Shown piece by piece: positions 6,312 to 6,666 of a DNA stretch of 6,666 nt. Within the stretch, counting starts at the first letter, position 1; the number at the start of each line of letters is the position of its first letter. Origin of the DNA: Campylobacterales bacterium. Its GTDB lineage: Bacteria > Campylobacterota > Campylobacteria > Campylobacterales > Arcobacteraceae. The DNA lies in assembly GCA_027064245.1 (NCBI GenBank), contig JAMOPZ010000438.1, positions 1 to 6,666 of the forward strand, given 5' to 3'. A program made the translations under genes and the position numbers. A model generated the notes under the pieces. It did no database searches. It worked only from the letters and a program-made list of their open reading frames with translations, and was not told where the DNA came from.

Positions 6312-6328
6312 TATAATAACCTTATAAT
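6312..6328 (+). promoter_or_regulatory. Possible -10 elements for the gene at the right edge
   Basis: Two TATAAT hexamers (6312-6317 and 6323-6328) lie 20-37 bases before ATG 6349. Neither has a recognisable -35 or the extended gn dinucleotide. The surrounding 50 bases are almost entirely A and T, so chance matches are likely. A promoter is expected somewhere here because a terminator-like element separates this gene from the helicase. Confidence 0.25.
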
Positions 6329-6348
6329 TTATATATTTGGAGTATATT

Positions 6349-6666
6349 ATGCAAATTTTACCTACACAAAGTCATCAACATATTGTTACTTCTACACAGA
6401 TTTTAGGTAATTTTAATAGATCAAATAATTTTGATCAAAATCATGGTGATATAGATAAAATTAATATAATATCAAATTATAATGATACAAATACAACAAA
6501 TAGTATTATTAACTTTATAGATCGAATATCTAAAATAGAAACTTATCAAAAAACTATAAATACTCAAATATCTGCTTTAGACAAAATAGATACAACATTA
6601 AAAAATAATAATGCCTCTATAGGTGTAGCTAATCTATTTTTAGAAGATATAACTACAAATATTCAA
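6349..6666 (+). CDS. Hypothetical Asn-rich protein, N-terminal 106 residues (runs off window)
   Basis: The frame opens at ATG 6349, with GGAG at 6339-6342 six bases upstream, and stays open to the last base. I do not recognise the family. The first 50 or so residues are polar and probably disordered, very rich in Asn, with Ser, Thr, Gln and His also present. From about residue 52 the sequence becomes amphipathic and helical (IINFIDRISKIETYQKTINT, then ALDKIDTTLK, and later VANLFLEDITTNIQ). There is no Cys or Trp, no signal peptide and no membrane segment. Absence of Cys/Trp, a disordered start and helical segments are traits shared with flagellar-type exported proteins, and flagellar genes lie about 4 kb upstream, but this is only a suggestion. 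The ribosome site and uninterrupted frame support a real gene. Confidence 0.65.
   Translation, partial: MQILPTQSHQHIVTSTQILGNFNRSNNFDQNHGDIDKINIISNYNDTNTTNSIINFIDRISKIETYQKTINTQISALDKIDTTLKNNNASIGVANLFLEDITTNIQ

Noticed and set aside
6337..6353. GG-N10-GC sigma-54-like match (GG 6339-6340, GC 6351-6352)
   Set aside because: The GG belongs to the ribosome binding site and the GC to the start of the gene, so transcription would begin inside the coding sequence; the remaining consensus positions fit poorly.

Overview
The window looks like an ordinary stretch of a Campylobacterota chromosome, most likely Arcobacter-like. The basis is very low GC, AGA-dominated arginine codons, the flagellar cap/chaperone gene order, and a histidine kinase with the H-box style AHQWRQPLS that is common in this phylum. 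The species cannot be fixed from the sequence alone. Every gene seen is on the + strand.

Left part (1-2534): the end of a flagellar operon. It holds the last 139 codons of flgK (hook-filament junction protein), then fliD (filament cap), fliS (flagellin export chaperone), and a 90-codon reading frame that overlaps the end of fliS by 25 bases. That last frame sits where a FliT-type chaperone would be expected. Together these encode two distal filament-assembly proteins and the chaperones that would feed them and flagellin to the export apparatus. FliD is unusually rich in aspartate and carries one loop that fits the EF-hand calcium-binding pattern.

Middle part (2597-4618): a membrane histidine kinase of 673 residues. 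It has a signal peptide, a periplasmic solute-binding (SBP_bac_3-type) sensor, one transmembrane helix, a PAS domain resembling that of the aerotaxis receptor Aer, and a complete HisKA/HATPase core. No response regulator lies next to it in the window, so its partner is unknown.

Right part (4754-6232): a DEAD-box RNA helicase with all canonical motifs and an Arg/Asn/Ser/Gly-rich basic tail containing a 33-bp tandem duplication. Its leader has a good extended -10 promoter, a 15-bp imperfect hairpin and a CCCT segment that can pair with the ribosome binding site, which suggests post-transcriptional control. A terminator-like palindrome follows the helicase. The window ends inside an unrecognised Asn-rich gene (from 6349) that keeps going past the edge.

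I found no mobile element, CRISPR array, tRNA or rRNA. No clearly new multi-gene system is visible. The observations most worth checking are the structured helicase leader, the FliD acidic loop, the fliS-overlapping candidate chaperone gene, the dual-sensor kinase and the unidentified gene at the right edge.
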